From assembly GCA_963833195.1 (NCBI GenBank), contig CAWHXF010000027.1, forward strand, positions 3,162,001 to 3,226,000: DNA of 64,000 bases. The letters run 5' to 3'. Below are positions 26,650-35,687 of this stretch, piece by piece; position 1 is the stretch's first letter, and every line of letters starts with the position of its first letter. Origin of the DNA: Granulosicoccus sp963833195. GTDB lineage: Bacteria > Pseudomonadota > Gammaproteobacteria > Granulosicoccales > Granulosicoccaceae. Made by a program: the position numbers and the translations under genes. The notes below the pieces were generated by a model. The model saw nothing but the letters and a program-made list of their open reading frames with translations, did not search any database and was not told where the DNA came from.

Positions 26650-27735
26650 TCAGGCCGCGGCCGCGGGCGCGCTCGCGAGCGCTCCGGAGCCGTCGAAGAG
26701 GTAGTAACGCGACGGATCCAGGTGCACGGTCAGCGCGTCCCCGGGGGTCAGGCGGTGCACGCCGTGCGTCAGCACCACCCAGGAGCGGGGCGCGCCGGCG
26801 CCCTCGCCCGTCGTCACGTGGATGTAGGTCTCGGAGCCCGTGATCTCGCTGGTGCCGACGGTGACCGGCACGCCGGCCACGTGCGCGGCATCGGCCTGCA
26901 GCGACACGTGGTGCGGACGCAGCCCGAGCGTGTACGCGCCGTCGGCGAGCGCGGCATCCGCCGCACCGACCGGCACGTCCCCCATGTGAAGCTGCCCGCC
27001 GCGGTTGACCACGTCGGCCACGTTCAGCGGCGGGTCCGCGAAGGTGCGCGCGGTGACGAGGTCCGCCGGGCGATCGTGCACGGCGATGGTGGGGCCGAAC
27101 TGCGTGACCGCGCCCTCGTGCAGCGTGGCCGTGTTGCCCCCGAGCAGCAGCGCCTCGTGCGGCTCGGTGGTGGCGTAGACGAACACCGCGCCGGTCTCGG
27201 CGAAGAGCCGCGGCAGCTCCTCGCGGAGCTCCTCCCGGAGCTTGTAGTCGAGGTTCGCGAGCGGCTCGTCCAGCAGCACCAGCTCCGCGCCCTTGACGAG
27301 CGCACGCGCGAGCGCCGTGCGCTGCTGCTGGCCGCCGGAGAGGTTCAGCGGCGTGCGCTCCAGATAGGGCGTGAGCTTGAGCAGCTCGGCCGCCTCGCGC
27401 ACCTTCGCGTCCAGGGTCGTCTTGTCGGTGCCCGCGATGCGCATGGGCGAGGCGATGTTCTCGTACACGGTCATGGCGGGGTAGTTGATGAACTGCTGGT
27501 ACACCATGGCCACGTCGCGCTGGCGCACCGACAGCCCCGTGACGTCCTTGCCGTCCATCGAGACGCGGCCGGTCGTCGGCTTGTCCAGGCCCGCCATGAG
27601 GCGCATGAGCGACGTCTTGCCCGACAGCGTCGGGCCGAGCAGCACGTTCAGCGAGCCGCGCTCGAGCCGCAGCGAGACGTCCCGGATGTGCACGTCGCGG
27701 CCGACCTGCTTGCTGACACCGGACAGTTCGAGCAT
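26650..27735 (-). CDS. glpS: Glycerol ABC importer ATPase GlpS
   Basis: A 361-residue ABC ATPase, first gene of the glpSTPQUV operon. The P-loop is unusual (GPTLSGKTS, residues 34-42), the signature LSGGQQQRTALARAL is canonical, Walker B is LVLLDEPLANLD, and the switch region reads YATTEPHEALLLG, without the H-loop histidine. GlpS and GlpT therefore complement each other: one provides the good signature, the other the good P-loop and His. The start ATG at 27735 faces glpK across 170 bases. Confidence 0.9.
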   Translation of the reverse strand: MLELSGVSKQVGRDVHIRDVSLRLERGSLNVLLGPTLSGKTSLMRLMAGLDKPTTGRVSMDGKDVTGLSVRQRDVAMVYQQFINYPAMTVYENIASPMRIAGTDKTTLDAKVREAAELLKLTPYLERTPLNLSGGQQQRTALARALVKGAELVLLDEPLANLDYKLREELREELPRLFAETGAVFVYATTEPHEALLLGGNTATLHEGAVTQFGPTIAVHDRPADLVTARTFADPPLNVADVVNRGGQLHMGDVPVGAADAALADGAYTLGLRPHHVSLQADAAHVAGVPVTVGTSEITGSETYIHVTTGEGAGAPRSWVVLTHGVHRLTPGDALTVHLDPSRYYLFDGSGALASAPAAAA

Positions 27736-27789
27736 GGGTACCGCGACTATCCGAAAGGGGGGAACGAGGTGACGCCGCGGCGCGGGAGC

Positions 27790-27835
27790 ATTGCCGTCAC
27801 GACGGTAATGGGCACCGAAACGAAAGTCAACGAAA
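27790..27835. promoter_or_regulatory. Candidate glp operator region
   Basis: In the 170-base glpS/glpK intergenic region there is a 20-bp dyad, ATTGCCGTC-AC-GACGGTAAT (27790-27809, one mismatch), and three CGAAA repeats at 27816, 27821 and 27831. CGAAA/TTTCG repeats are typical of DeoR-family GlpR operators. No glpR gene is present in the window. Assignment to GlpR is inference. Confidence 0.4.
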
Positions 27836-27868
27836 CGCGTGCCGGGGCGTCCGGCGCCGCCACGTCGC

Positions 27869-27874
27869 TACACT
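27869..27874 (+). promoter_or_regulatory. glpK: Candidate glpK -10 element
   Basis: TACACT lies 31 bases upstream of the glpK ATG in the sequence GTCGCTACACTGG. No recognisable -35 is found at the standard distance, which would fit an activator- or repressor-dependent promoter. The ribosome-binding site AGGAGA is at 27891-27896. Confidence 0.35.
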
Positions 27875-27905
27875 GGCGAACCGCCGTCACAGGAGACTAC
27901 CTCGC

Positions 27906-29387
27906 ATGTCCGCTCCCCTGCTGCTGAGCATCGACCAGGGCACCACGAGCACGCGCGCCATGCTCTTCGAGCGTGACGGACGCACCTTCGCCGTGGCGCA
28001 GCGCGAGTTCACGCAGCACTACCCGCGCTCCGGCTGGGTGGAGCACGACGTGGAGGAGATCTGGCAGAGCGTGCTCGCGGTGACGCGCGAGGCCATCGGC
28101 AAGGCCGAGGCGGCGGGCCGTCCCATCGCCTCGATCGGCATCACCAACCAGCGCGAGACCGTGCTGGTGTGGGACCGGAAGACCGGCGAGGCCATCCACC
28201 GCGCCATCGTGTGGCAGGACCGCCGCACGGCGGATCGCTGCCGGGAGCTCGCCGAGGCCGGCCACGCGGACGCCGTGACGGCGAAGACCGGCCTGCTGCT
28301 GGACCCCTACTTCTCGGGCACCAAGATCGGCTGGATCCTGGACCACGTCGACGGCGCCCGCGCGCGCGCCGAGGCCGGCGAGCTCGCGTTCGGCACCGTG
28401 GACTCGTTCCTGATCTGGCGGCTGACCGGCGGGCGGCGCCACGTCACCGACGCCACGAACGCCTGCCGCACCCTGCTGTTCGACATCCACGCGCACCGCT
28501 GGGACGACTCGCTGTGCTCCATGCTGGACGTGCCGATGGTCCTGCTGCCCGAAGTGCTGGACTCGGCCGCCGACTTCGGCACCACGACGAAGGACGCGCT
28601 CGGCGTGGAGCTCGACATACGCGGCGTGGCCGGCGACCAGCACGCCGCGCTGATCGGTCAGACCTGCTTCCGGGAAGGCATGATCAAGAGCACCTACGGC
28701 ACGGGCTGCTTCATGGTGCTCAATACAGGCACGTCCCCCGTGGCGTCGAACAACCGCCTGCTCACCACGCTCGGCTACCGCCTCGACGGCACGACCACCT
28801 ACGCGCTCGAGGGCTCCATCTTCGTCGCGGGTGCCGCCGTGCAGTGGCTGCGCGACGGACTCGGCATCATCGCCTCTGCGTCCGAGACGCAGGCGCTCGC
28901 CGAGAGCCTGCCGGACAACGGCGGCGTGTACCTGGTGCCCGCCTTCACGGGCCTCGGCGCCCCGCACTGGGACGCCGACGCGCGCGGCGCGCTGTACGGA
29001 CTCACCCGCGACTCGGGGCCCGCCGTCATCACGCGCGCGGCGCTCGAGGCCGTCTGCTACCAGACGCTCGACCTGATGGACGCCATGAAGAGCGACGGCG
29101 CGAGGCTCCACACCGTGCGCGTCGACGGCGGCATGGTCGGCAACGACTGGTTCGCGCAGTACCTGGCCGACGTGCTGGACATCCCCGTCGAGCGCCCGGC
29201 GCAGACGGAAACGACGGCGCTCGGCGCGGCGTACCTCGCCGGGCTGCAGAGCGGCGTGTACCACTCGCTCGACGACCTGACGAGCAACTGGCAACGCGAG
29301 CGCGAGTTCGCCCCGGCGATGGACGATGCGCGGCGCGCGGACGCGGTGGCGGGGTGGCACGACGCGGTGCGGCGTACGCGCACCTGA
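27906..29387 (+). CDS. glpK: Glycerol kinase GlpK
   Basis: A 493-residue FGGY kinase that phosphorylates glycerol to sn-glycerol-3-phosphate with ATP. It starts LLLSIDQGTTSTRAMLF and contains GITNQRETVLVWDRKTG, IVWQDRRTA, GVAGDQHAALIGQTCF, IKSTYGTGCFMVLNTG and the FGGY signature region VRVDGGMVGNDWFAQYLADVL. Divergent from the importer genes; SD AGGAGA ten bases before the ATG. With glpD and the two importers it completes a glycerol to dihydroxyacetone phosphate route. No GlpF facilitator is present. Confidence 0.95.
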   Translation: MSAPLLLSIDQGTTSTRAMLFERDGRTFAVAQREFTQHYPRSGWVEHDVEEIWQSVLAVTREAIGKAEAAGRPIASIGITNQRETVLVWDRKTGEAIHRAIVWQDRRTADRCRELAEAGHADAVTAKTGLLLDPYFSGTKIGWILDHVDGARARAEAGELAFGTVDSFLIWRLTGGRRHVTDATNACRTLLFDIHAHRWDDSLCSMLDVPMVLLPEVLDSAADFGTTTKDALGVELDIRGVAGDQHAALIGQTCFREGMIKSTYGTGCFMVLNTGTSPVASNNRLLTTLGYRLDGTTTYALEGSIFVAGAAVQWLRDGLGIIASASETQALAESLPDNGGVYLVPAFTGLGAPHWDADARGALYGLTRDSGPAVITRAALEAVCYQTLDLMDAMKSDGARLHTVRVDGGMVGNDWFAQYLADVLDIPVERPAQTETTALGAAYLAGLQSGVYHSLDDLTSNWQREREFAPAMDDARRADAVAGWHDAVRRTRT

Positions 29388-29475
29388 GTCGCCAGAGCGG
29401 CGTTCCGCTGCAGGATGTGCGGATCCGGGACGTCTCCCGCGCGAACGATCGCGTCGCGGAACGCTTCTTGCCCTC

Positions 29476-30744
29476 ATGGTCGGCATGCAACGCACGCCGC
29501 CATCGTCAAAGCGCCTCGACGCGTTCGCCGCGGCGCTCGGCATCGTGCTCTGCACCGCGTCGGCCCTGCCGGGACCGGCCGCGGCCGATGCCCTGCCCCG
29601 CTACGAGCTCTCGGGCTTCGGCACGCTCGGCGCGGCCCGGCTCGACGTGGACGGCGCGGAGTACCGGACCGGCGCCGCGCAGGACGGCGCGCGCACGACC
29701 CCGTCGCTCGAGCCCGACAGCCGTCTAGGCCTGCAACTGGACGCCGAGCTCACGCCTCGATGGCGCGCCGGCGTCCAGCTGCTGGCGCGCGAGGGGCCCG
29801 ACGGCGACGTCGAGGCCGGCGTGGAGCGCGGCTACCTCCGCGTCGCGCTCGGGGAGTGGTCGGGATTGCGCGTCGGGCGGCTCGCGCTGCCGGTGTTCGG
29901 TCAGTCCGAGTACCGCTACGTGGGGTACGCGAACACGCTCGTGCGACCGCCGGAGGAGCTCTACGCGTTGCTGCCGTTCGGCCGCTACGACGGCGCCGAC
30001 CTGATCGTGCAGCGCGAGGTCGGCAGCGCGTTCGCCGAGCTGCAGATCCTCATCGGCGAGAGCCGTGAGGAGCTCTACGAAGGGATCGTCACCGATGCCG
30101 ACATGGCGCGCGGCGTCAACGCCTCGCTCGAGCGCGGACCGCTGCGGCTGCGTGCGTCCTGGCTCGCCACCCACGTGCGCGTGAGCGCGCCCGGGCTCGC
30201 CCCGCTGACCGATGCGCTCGCCCGGCTGCCGCCCACGGTGCCCGGGTTGCAGGACACCGTGAACGCCTTGTCGCGCGAGCGCCGGCGCGTCGCCTACACC
30301 ACGTTCGGACTGCGTCTGGATCTCGATCCCCTCGTGATCGAGGCGGAGTACGCGCGGCGCACGGTGAGCCCGGACCTCGCGATCGTGCCCGACGCGCAAG
30401 GCTGGTATCTCTCGATCGCCAGACGCGTGGGGCGCTTCACGCCGTACGCCTTCCTCGCCTCGTTCGACGAAGACGAGGTGGGCCTGCCGCTCGGGCTGCC
30501 GAGCGGCGTCCCCCAGCTCGACGTCCTGCAGGCCGCGGTGGACTCGACCCTGCCGGAGCTCGACCAGGACACCGCCGGGCTCGGCGTGCGGTGGGAGGCC
30601 GCGCCGGGCGTCGCGCTGAAGCTGCAGGCGGAACGCGTGCGCCGCGAGGTGTTCGGGATCAGCTTCTCACGCGGCACGGCGGTCGAGGGCGACCCCGGGA
30701 CCGACGCCACGCTGCTGTCCGCCGCCCTGGACTTCGTGTTCTGA
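29476..30744 (+). CDS. Porin-like outer-membrane beta-barrel protein
   Basis: A 422-residue exported protein. The start MVGMQRTPPSSKRLDAFAAA leads into a signal peptide ending ALPGPAAADA. The mature part alternates polar and hydrophobic residues as in beta-barrels (RYELSGFGTLGAARLD, GLRVGRLALPVFGQSEYRYVGYA, YTTFGLRLDLDPLVIEAEYAR) and ends in phenylalanine (ALDFVF), as required for BAM-dependent insertion. No substrate can be inferred. It is followed after 15 bases by a PstS-like protein, so the two are probably cotranscribed. Confidence 0.75.
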   Translation: MVGMQRTPPSSKRLDAFAAALGIVLCTASALPGPAAADALPRYELSGFGTLGAARLDVDGAEYRTGAAQDGARTTPSLEPDSRLGLQLDAELTPRWRAGVQLLAREGPDGDVEAGVERGYLRVALGEWSGLRVGRLALPVFGQSEYRYVGYANTLVRPPEELYALLPFGRYDGADLIVQREVGSAFAELQILIGESREELYEGIVTDADMARGVNASLERGPLRLRASWLATHVRVSAPGLAPLTDALARLPPTVPGLQDTVNALSRERRRVAYTTFGLRLDLDPLVIEAEYARRTVSPDLAIVPDAQGWYLSIARRVGRFTPYAFLASFDEDEVGLPLGLPSGVPQLDVLQAAVDSTLPELDQDTAGLGVRWEAAPGVALKLQAERVRREVFGISFSRGTAVEGDPGTDATLLSAALDFVF

Positions 30745-30759
30745 CCCGAGGACGCAAGG

Positions 30760-31254
30760 ATGACCCCGATATCCCCTCTGCCCGGTGCCGCGCGTGCCAT
30801 GCTGCTCATGCTCGCGATCGTCGCTCACGGCGCGCCGTCCTCCGCGGCCGGCGAGCTGATCGCGGACGGCCGGGACGCGGACGCGAGCGAGGCCGTCGTG
30901 CAGGTGGTTGCACACGCCTCGGCGGGCTTCGGTTCGCTGAGCGCGCGCGAGGTGCGCAAGCTCTTCATGGGCAAGAGCCGGCGGTTGCCGGACGGCTCGC
31001 GCGCGGTGCTCGCGGGCCACGAGTCCTCCGCGTCGAGCTTCAACGCGATCGCGCTCGGTCGCTCGGACGCCGAGGTCGGGGCCGCCTGGGCCAGGCTGCG
31101 CTTCGCCGGCCGCACGCGTCCGCCGCGCGAGTTCGATTCGGTGGCCGAGCTGATCGCCTTCGTCGCGGCGACGCCGAACGCCGTCGCGTGGCTGCCCGCG
31201 GCGCTGGTCCCGGGCGCGCTGGAAGGCGTCCGGACGGTGTACCGGGCGCCCTGA
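30760..31254 (+). CDS. Small PstS-like periplasmic protein
   Basis: A 164-residue exported protein with a signal peptide (LPGAARAMLLMLAIVAHGA) and the motif LSAREVRKLFMGKSRRLPDG, typical of phosphate-binding-like proteins, where the family reads L-x-x-I-F-x-G-x-x-x-x-W-x-x-G. It is much shorter than PstS and lacks most of the anion-binding residues. Such proteins commonly accompany periplasm-sensing diguanylate cyclases and a barrel protein, as here. The stop overlaps a GC hairpin (31245-31251 with 31257-31263). A ligand-sensing role is inference. Confidence 0.7.
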   Translation: MTPISPLPGAARAMLLMLAIVAHGAPSSAAGELIADGRDADASEAVVQVVAHASAGFGSLSAREVRKLFMGKSRRLPDGSRAVLAGHESSASSFNAIALGRSDAEVGAAWARLRFAGRTRPPREFDSVAELIAFVAATPNAVAWLPAALVPGALEGVRTVYRAP

Positions 31255-31280
31255 TCGGGCGCCGGGCGCGTCCACCGGGC

Positions 31281-34124
31281 TCAGGCGGCGCGGGCGCGGG
31301 CGTCGGCGTCGACCATCGCGCCCTGGAAGTGGTCCACGGCCAGCCCGGTCAGCGCGGCGAGCGCGCGCTCCTCGTCGATGCCGTCGACGACCGTCTTCAA
31401 CGACGAGGCGTGCGCCAGCGCGCACAGCGCCCCGAGCGCGTCGCGCACCCGCGGATCACGCCCCAGCCCTTCCGTCCACCGTCGATCGAAGCGCACCGAG
31501 TCGAACGGCAGCTCGCCGAGCGCGCCGAGCGCGCTGTGCTCCGCGCCGAAGCGATCGAGCGTGCAGCGCACGCCGACGGCGGCGAGCCGCGTCGCGAGGG
31601 CCGCGCAGGCGGCGAAGCGGGCGAGCACGATGTCCTCGGCGATCAGCAGCCGCAGCCGCATGCCGTCGGTGCCGCGGGCGGCGAGCCGGGCTTCGAGCCG
31701 CGCTTCGAGCCAGGGGGCGAAGTCCGCGTCATCGAGCGTCGGACCGGATACCGATATCCCGACCGGGCCCGAACCGGCGACGTCGAGAGCGAGCTCGAGC
31801 GCGCGCCGCTCGATGCGCGGCAGCAGCCCGTGGCGCTCGGCGCTGGAGCCCCAGGCGGCGCGGTCGAGCGCGTTCCCGTCCTCGTCGCTCAGGAGCACCG
31901 ACACCTCGATGCCCGCGGCCGCATCGACGAGCGCACCGGGCGTGCCGGGCGTGCCGGGCGTGCCGACGCGGCGCGTCGCGAGCGCGATCCGGTCCGCCTC
32001 CATCGCCCGCTCCAGCACCGGCACCCAGGGCACGTCCTCGGCTTCGTCCAGCGATGCGCCGTCGTCCTCCAGACGCACCACGATGGCGTCGCGCCCGCCG
32101 CGCTTGGCCGCGTAACAGGCGGCGTCGGCCGCCTCCAGCACGCGGTCCGCGTCCGCCCGCGGTCCCGCGATGCCGACGATGCCGATGCTCGCCCGCACCG
32201 GAAACACGTGACCCTCGTGCTCGAAGGCGGCGGTGCGGAAGTGCTCGCGCAGCGCCCCGGCGACGCGCTCCACGCTCGCCGGGACGACGTCGGTCAACAG
32301 GATCCCGAACTCGTCGCCGCCGAGCCGCGCCAGCACGTCGTCCGAGCGCACGAGCGGACGCAGCGCCTCGCCGAGCTCGCGCAGCAGGCGGTCGCCTGCG
32401 GGGTGGCCGCACGTGTCGTTGACGATCTTGAATCGGTCCAGGTCGATCGAGCAGAACGCGTGGCGGCGCGTGCCGGTCGCCGCGTCGTCGACGAGCTCGC
32501 GCAACCGGCGCTCGAAGTAGAACCGGTTGTGACAGCCGGTCAACGGATCGGTGTGCGCCCGCCGCTCGAGCTCGGCCGTCATCCGGCGCTCGCTGCCGAC
32601 ATCCTGCAGCACGAGCAGCGCCCCTCCCCGACCGTCCTCGCCGTCGTGCACGCGCGAGACGGTCAGCGCGAACGTGGCGTCGCCGCGCGGCGTGTCCGGC
32701 GCGCGCACGTCCAGGCTCGGCGAGCGCCCGACGCCCGGCTCGCCCGGCGCGTCTCCCGGGGACGCCGTTCCGGCACGCAGCAGCTCGAGCGGATCGACCC
32801 GCCCGTGCCCGTCGGCCCTCTCGAACCGTGGCGCGTGCCCGGACGGCCGCGTCGCGGCGCGCTCGGTCTCGATGCCGAACCAGCGCACGGCGGTCGGGTT
32901 GGCGAAGCGGCACGTGCCGTCGGCGTCCAGGCGCAGCACCGCATCGCTGATCGATTCGAGGGTGCGGTGCGCCTGCTCGCGCTCGGCGGCGAGGATGCGC
33001 GTCGCCTCGGCCCGTTCGGTGCGGCGCAGGCGTCGCTGTGCGGACAACCCCAGCAGCGCGAGCGTGAACAGCGCGGCCAGCGCCGACACCGCGGCGATGC
33101 TCGCGACGTTCGCGGCGGACGCGCCGAGCCGCGCTTCCGAGACCACGCGCACCCGGCTGTCGCCGAGCTGCCACTCGCGCTCGACGCGCGCCGTGCCGAA
33201 GCCGAGATCGAGCCCGCGTCCATCGACACCGACGCCGTGCCGCTCGCGCGATCCGGCCGCGACGGGCCGATCGTCGAGGCTCAGCGCGTAGCCGACCCCG
33301 TCGCCGACCTCGCCCCGCCCCGCGTCGAGCCAGTCCGCGAGACCGAGCGTGACCCAGACCGCGCCGACGAGCGATTCGCGCCGCGCGGCCGGATCGGCCG
33401 GCGCGCGCTCGTCGAGATAGACCGGCTGCACGAGCAGCGCGTCGCCGGGCACGGGCCACGCCGCCGGCACCGGCGCGGCGAACCCGCGACCGCTGCCGAT
33501 GGCGACCTCGAGCCGCGCCGCCAGCGCCGGGACCGTCGCGAGATCGGTGCCCACGAAGGGCGCATCCCCCGCGTCCGGGGACTCGACCGAATCGACGACC
33601 CAGTGGGGTCCGCCCGTGGCGCGCGCGGCGACGGCGACGGCCCGCGACGGACCGCCGTCGGGATCGACGACCCAGCCGCGCACCGGCCGTTCGCGCCCGA
33701 GCACCGAGATCGCGTAGCGCTCGTAGTCCTCGCGCAGCCCCGGCTCGACGGCCGCCGCGATCCCGAGGCTCTCGACGAACGGGGTGTGAATGCGAAGCTG
33801 CTCGGCGAAGGCCTCGATGTCGGCGCCGGCGAACTCGTCGGACGCGTAGTGCATGCCCACCATCGAGCGCAGCACGCCGCGCGTTTCCACGACGCGCTCG
33901 CCGGCGGTACGCAGCAACAGCCCCGAGGCGTGCTCGAAGCGGTCGCGCTCCAGCCCGGCCGCGACCCGCCAGCCGACGGCGGCGGCGCACAGCGCCGCGC
34001 CGACCACGAGCGCCGGACCCAGGCCGCGTCCCGGGCCGCGTCCCGGGCCGCGCCCGAGCGAGCGCGTCGACGCGGGGGGCGCCCGCGTCGCGACGGGCGC
34101 CGCATCGTGGGGTATCTCGTCCAC
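31281..34124 (-). CDS. CHASE-PAS-GGDEF-EAL membrane protein with degenerate EAL domain
   Basis: A 947-residue c-di-GMP protein. Order: membrane segment (about 37-57), extracytoplasmic CHASE-like sensor, second membrane segment (about 337-357), PAS domain, GGDEF domain with the intact active site RLGGDEFGILL, and a C-terminal EAL-like domain. The EAL active site is broken: the paired acidic motif DDFG is DRFG, the EAL tripeptide is not recognisable, and the late VVAEGVE equivalent reads VVDGID. It probably makes c-di-GMP and uses EAL for binding or regulation. Two low-complexity repeats, GTPGTPGTPG and RGPGRGPG, come from 9-bp and 12-bp tandem DNA repeats. Start GTG. Confidence 0.88.
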   Translation of the reverse strand: MDEIPHDAAPVATRAPPASTRSLGRGPGRGPGRGLGPALVVGAALCAAAVGWRVAAGLERDRFEHASGLLLRTAGERVVETRGVLRSMVGMHYASDEFAGADIEAFAEQLRIHTPFVESLGIAAAVEPGLREDYERYAISVLGRERPVRGWVVDPDGGPSRAVAVAARATGGPHWVVDSVESPDAGDAPFVGTDLATVPALAARLEVAIGSGRGFAAPVPAAWPVPGDALLVQPVYLDERAPADPAARRESLVGAVWVTLGLADWLDAGRGEVGDGVGYALSLDDRPVAAGSRERHGVGVDGRGLDLGFGTARVEREWQLGDSRVRVVSEARLGASAANVASIAAVSALAALFTLALLGLSAQRRLRRTERAEATRILAAEREQAHRTLESISDAVLRLDADGTCRFANPTAVRWFGIETERAATRPSGHAPRFERADGHGRVDPLELLRAGTASPGDAPGEPGVGRSPSLDVRAPDTPRGDATFALTVSRVHDGEDGRGGALLVLQDVGSERRMTAELERRAHTDPLTGCHNRFYFERRLRELVDDAATGTRRHAFCSIDLDRFKIVNDTCGHPAGDRLLRELGEALRPLVRSDDVLARLGGDEFGILLTDVVPASVERVAGALREHFRTAAFEHEGHVFPVRASIGIVGIAGPRADADRVLEAADAACYAAKRGGRDAIVVRLEDDGASLDEAEDVPWVPVLERAMEADRIALATRRVGTPGTPGTPGALVDAAAGIEVSVLLSDEDGNALDRAAWGSSAERHGLLPRIERRALELALDVAGSGPVGISVSGPTLDDADFAPWLEARLEARLAARGTDGMRLRLLIAEDIVLARFAACAALATRLAAVGVRCTLDRFGAEHSALGALGELPFDSVRFDRRWTEGLGRDPRVRDALGALCALAHASSLKTVVDGIDEERALAALTGLAVDHFQGAMVDADARARAA
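31932..31965. repeat. 9-bp tandem repeat inside the GGDEF/EAL gene
   Basis: The unit CGTGCCGGG occurs in nearly four tandem copies, encoding the linker GTPGTPGTPG between the GGDEF and EAL-like domains. Being a multiple of three it can change copy number without frameshift. Confidence 0.8.
34022..34056. repeat. 12-bp tandem repeat near the start of the GGDEF/EAL gene
   Basis: The unit GGCCGCGTCCCG is present about 2.9 times and encodes the cytoplasmic stretch GRGPGRGPGRG just before the first membrane segment. Confidence 0.75.
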
Positions 34125-34250
34125 CCGAGGGAGAGCGACCGGCGTCGGGGCCGTCTGAAGCGTCCGTGCAATCCGTGCGGTCGTCGCGCACGCTCCGACG
34201 GGTCGGCGTGCCGGAAGTGTGCGGCGGTGCGCTCGCGCCGCGCCGACGCG

Positions 34251-34769
34251 CTACCAGCTGGCCACTTCGGCGTAGCGAGCTCCATCGCGACCGCGCACCG
34301 ACTCCATCAGCACGAGCGCGCCGAGCGCGAGCGCTATCGCCGGTGCGTCGAGCGGCGCGGGCGGCGGCACGTCGACGCCGCGGGCGAGCGTGACGTGGGG
34401 CCGGAAGGCGCGCTTGCCGGTACGGATGCCGGCGCGCCCGGCCAGGCCTCGCATGCGCTTCGCGAGCCCCGCGAGCGAGCCCGGGGCGTCGGACGGCTCC
34501 AGCCAGGCCACGGCGCTGTCGGGCCGCCACCCCGGCAGGTCCAGCAGCACGTCGCGCCGCCCGCCCGACGTGGCGCGCGGCCCGGCCTCGTCGATCAGTC
34601 GGCCGAGCGCGTCGATGCGTGCGGACGGCTGCTCGCCGAGAAAGCACAACGTCAGGTGCAGGTCCTGCACGGCGACCGCGCGCCCGATGTCCGGCCACTG
34701 CGCGGCGCGCCAGGCGTCGATGCGGTAGGCCGACTCGCGGTCGGGCAGCAGGGCGAGAAATGCGCGCAT
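34251..34769 (-). CDS. thpR: RNA 2',3'-cyclic phosphodiesterase ThpR/LigT
   Basis: A 172-residue 2H-phosphoesterase with both catalytic H-x-T-x motifs: DLHLTLCFLGE and RPHVTLARG. The start MRAFLALLPDRES at 34769 matches the family N-terminus (R-x-F-[IL]-A-L), so longer upstream frames were rejected. Members hydrolyse 2',3'-cyclic phosphate ends of RNA to 2'-phosphomonoesters and can ligate tRNA halves in vitro. It is divergent from the DoxX-like gene. Confidence 0.88.
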   Translation of the reverse strand: MRAFLALLPDRESAYRIDAWRAAQWPDIGRAVAVQDLHLTLCFLGEQPSARIDALGRLIDEAGPRATSGGRRDVLLDLPGWRPDSAVAWLEPSDAPGSLAGLAKRMRGLAGRAGIRTGKRAFRPHVTLARGVDVPPPAPLDAPAIALALGALVLMESVRGRDGARYAEVASW

Positions 34770-34870
34770 GTCCGTCAAGGTACCCCACACCCCGCGCACG
34801 AACCGGAAATACCCGACGCGCGAAGTTCTGCCACCCTGACTCGCCCCAGCCGACCGATCGAGAGCACGCC

Positions 34871-35443
34871 ATGGCAACGACCGCCGACCGCACCCGGACG
34901 CCCGCCGCCGCGCCGCGCGGCCGATCGGGCGGGCTCGTGGTACCCGTCCTGTCCTGGATCATCGTCGCGTGGATGTGCTACGTCTTTCTCGGATCGCTGC
35001 CCTACAAGTTCACGAACCACCCCGATACCCAGCACATCTTCTCCACGATCGGCGGCTGGCTCGGCGGCTTCCTGGGCACCGGCATCGGAGGCCTGTTCAC
35101 GAACCTGGGCGCCTACGCCGTCGGCGGCTTCGAGCTGCTGACCTCGCTGGTGCTGCTGTCGCCGGTGGTCTTCTGGCTGGTGAACCGTGGCCGCGACGAT
35201 GGCACGGCCGGCGGTCTCGTCGCCCCGCGCGCCACGCTGCACGCGATCGGTGGCGTGCTGGCGTCGCTGGTCATGGCGGGCGCGGTGTTCTTCCATCTCG
35301 CCAGCCCGCTCGGGGTCGAGGTGCTGCACGAGGGCGAGAGCGACGGCGGAAGCCTGTTCATGGCCGCGGCCTCCATCCTGGTGCTCGGCATCGTGCTGTT
35401 CGCCATGAACGCGCCGCGCGCCAGGGCGGCCCGGCGCGGCTGA
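34871..35443 (+). CDS. DoxX-like membrane protein
   Basis: A 190-residue protein with four hydrophobic segments (LVVPVLSWIIVAWMCYVFLG; FELLTSLVLLSPVVFWLV; AIGGVLASLVMAGAVFFHL; LFMAAASILVLGIVLF). The loop SLPYKFTNHPDTQHIFSTIG and GGFELLTSLVLL resemble the DoxX family. Function unknown; relatives are associated with redox or thiosulfate metabolism. A monocistronic start: ATG with upstream GAGCACGCC and no strong SD. Confidence 0.7.
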   Translation: MATTADRTRTPAAAPRGRSGGLVVPVLSWIIVAWMCYVFLGSLPYKFTNHPDTQHIFSTIGGWLGGFLGTGIGGLFTNLGAYAVGGFELLTSLVLLSPVVFWLVNRGRDDGTAGGLVAPRATLHAIGGVLASLVMAGAVFFHLASPLGVEVLHEGESDGGSLFMAAASILVLGIVLFAMNAPRARAARRG

Positions 35444-35687
35444 ACGCGCGTGCGCGCCGCAGGGCGTACCCGCGCTCGCCGCCAGCGGCACCTCCTGCAA
35501 CGACTTCATGACCATGGACACCGCGGGCCAGGCCGCCGCGGCCAGCTCCACGGCCCTGTCGTCCGATCTGAGCCCGGCGGCGGACGACAGCACACCGGCC
35601 GGCAACACCTGCCGCCCGCTTGCAACGGTTCGCCTTCCACCGCATCGTTGCGGGTTCCCGCCGCAGCGCGCTTGCCGACCCCTCGCG

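Noticed and set aside
30591..35141. 1516-codon plus-strand frame
   Set aside because: Runs antisense to the GGDEF/EAL and thpR genes and through other genes; no recognisable motif.
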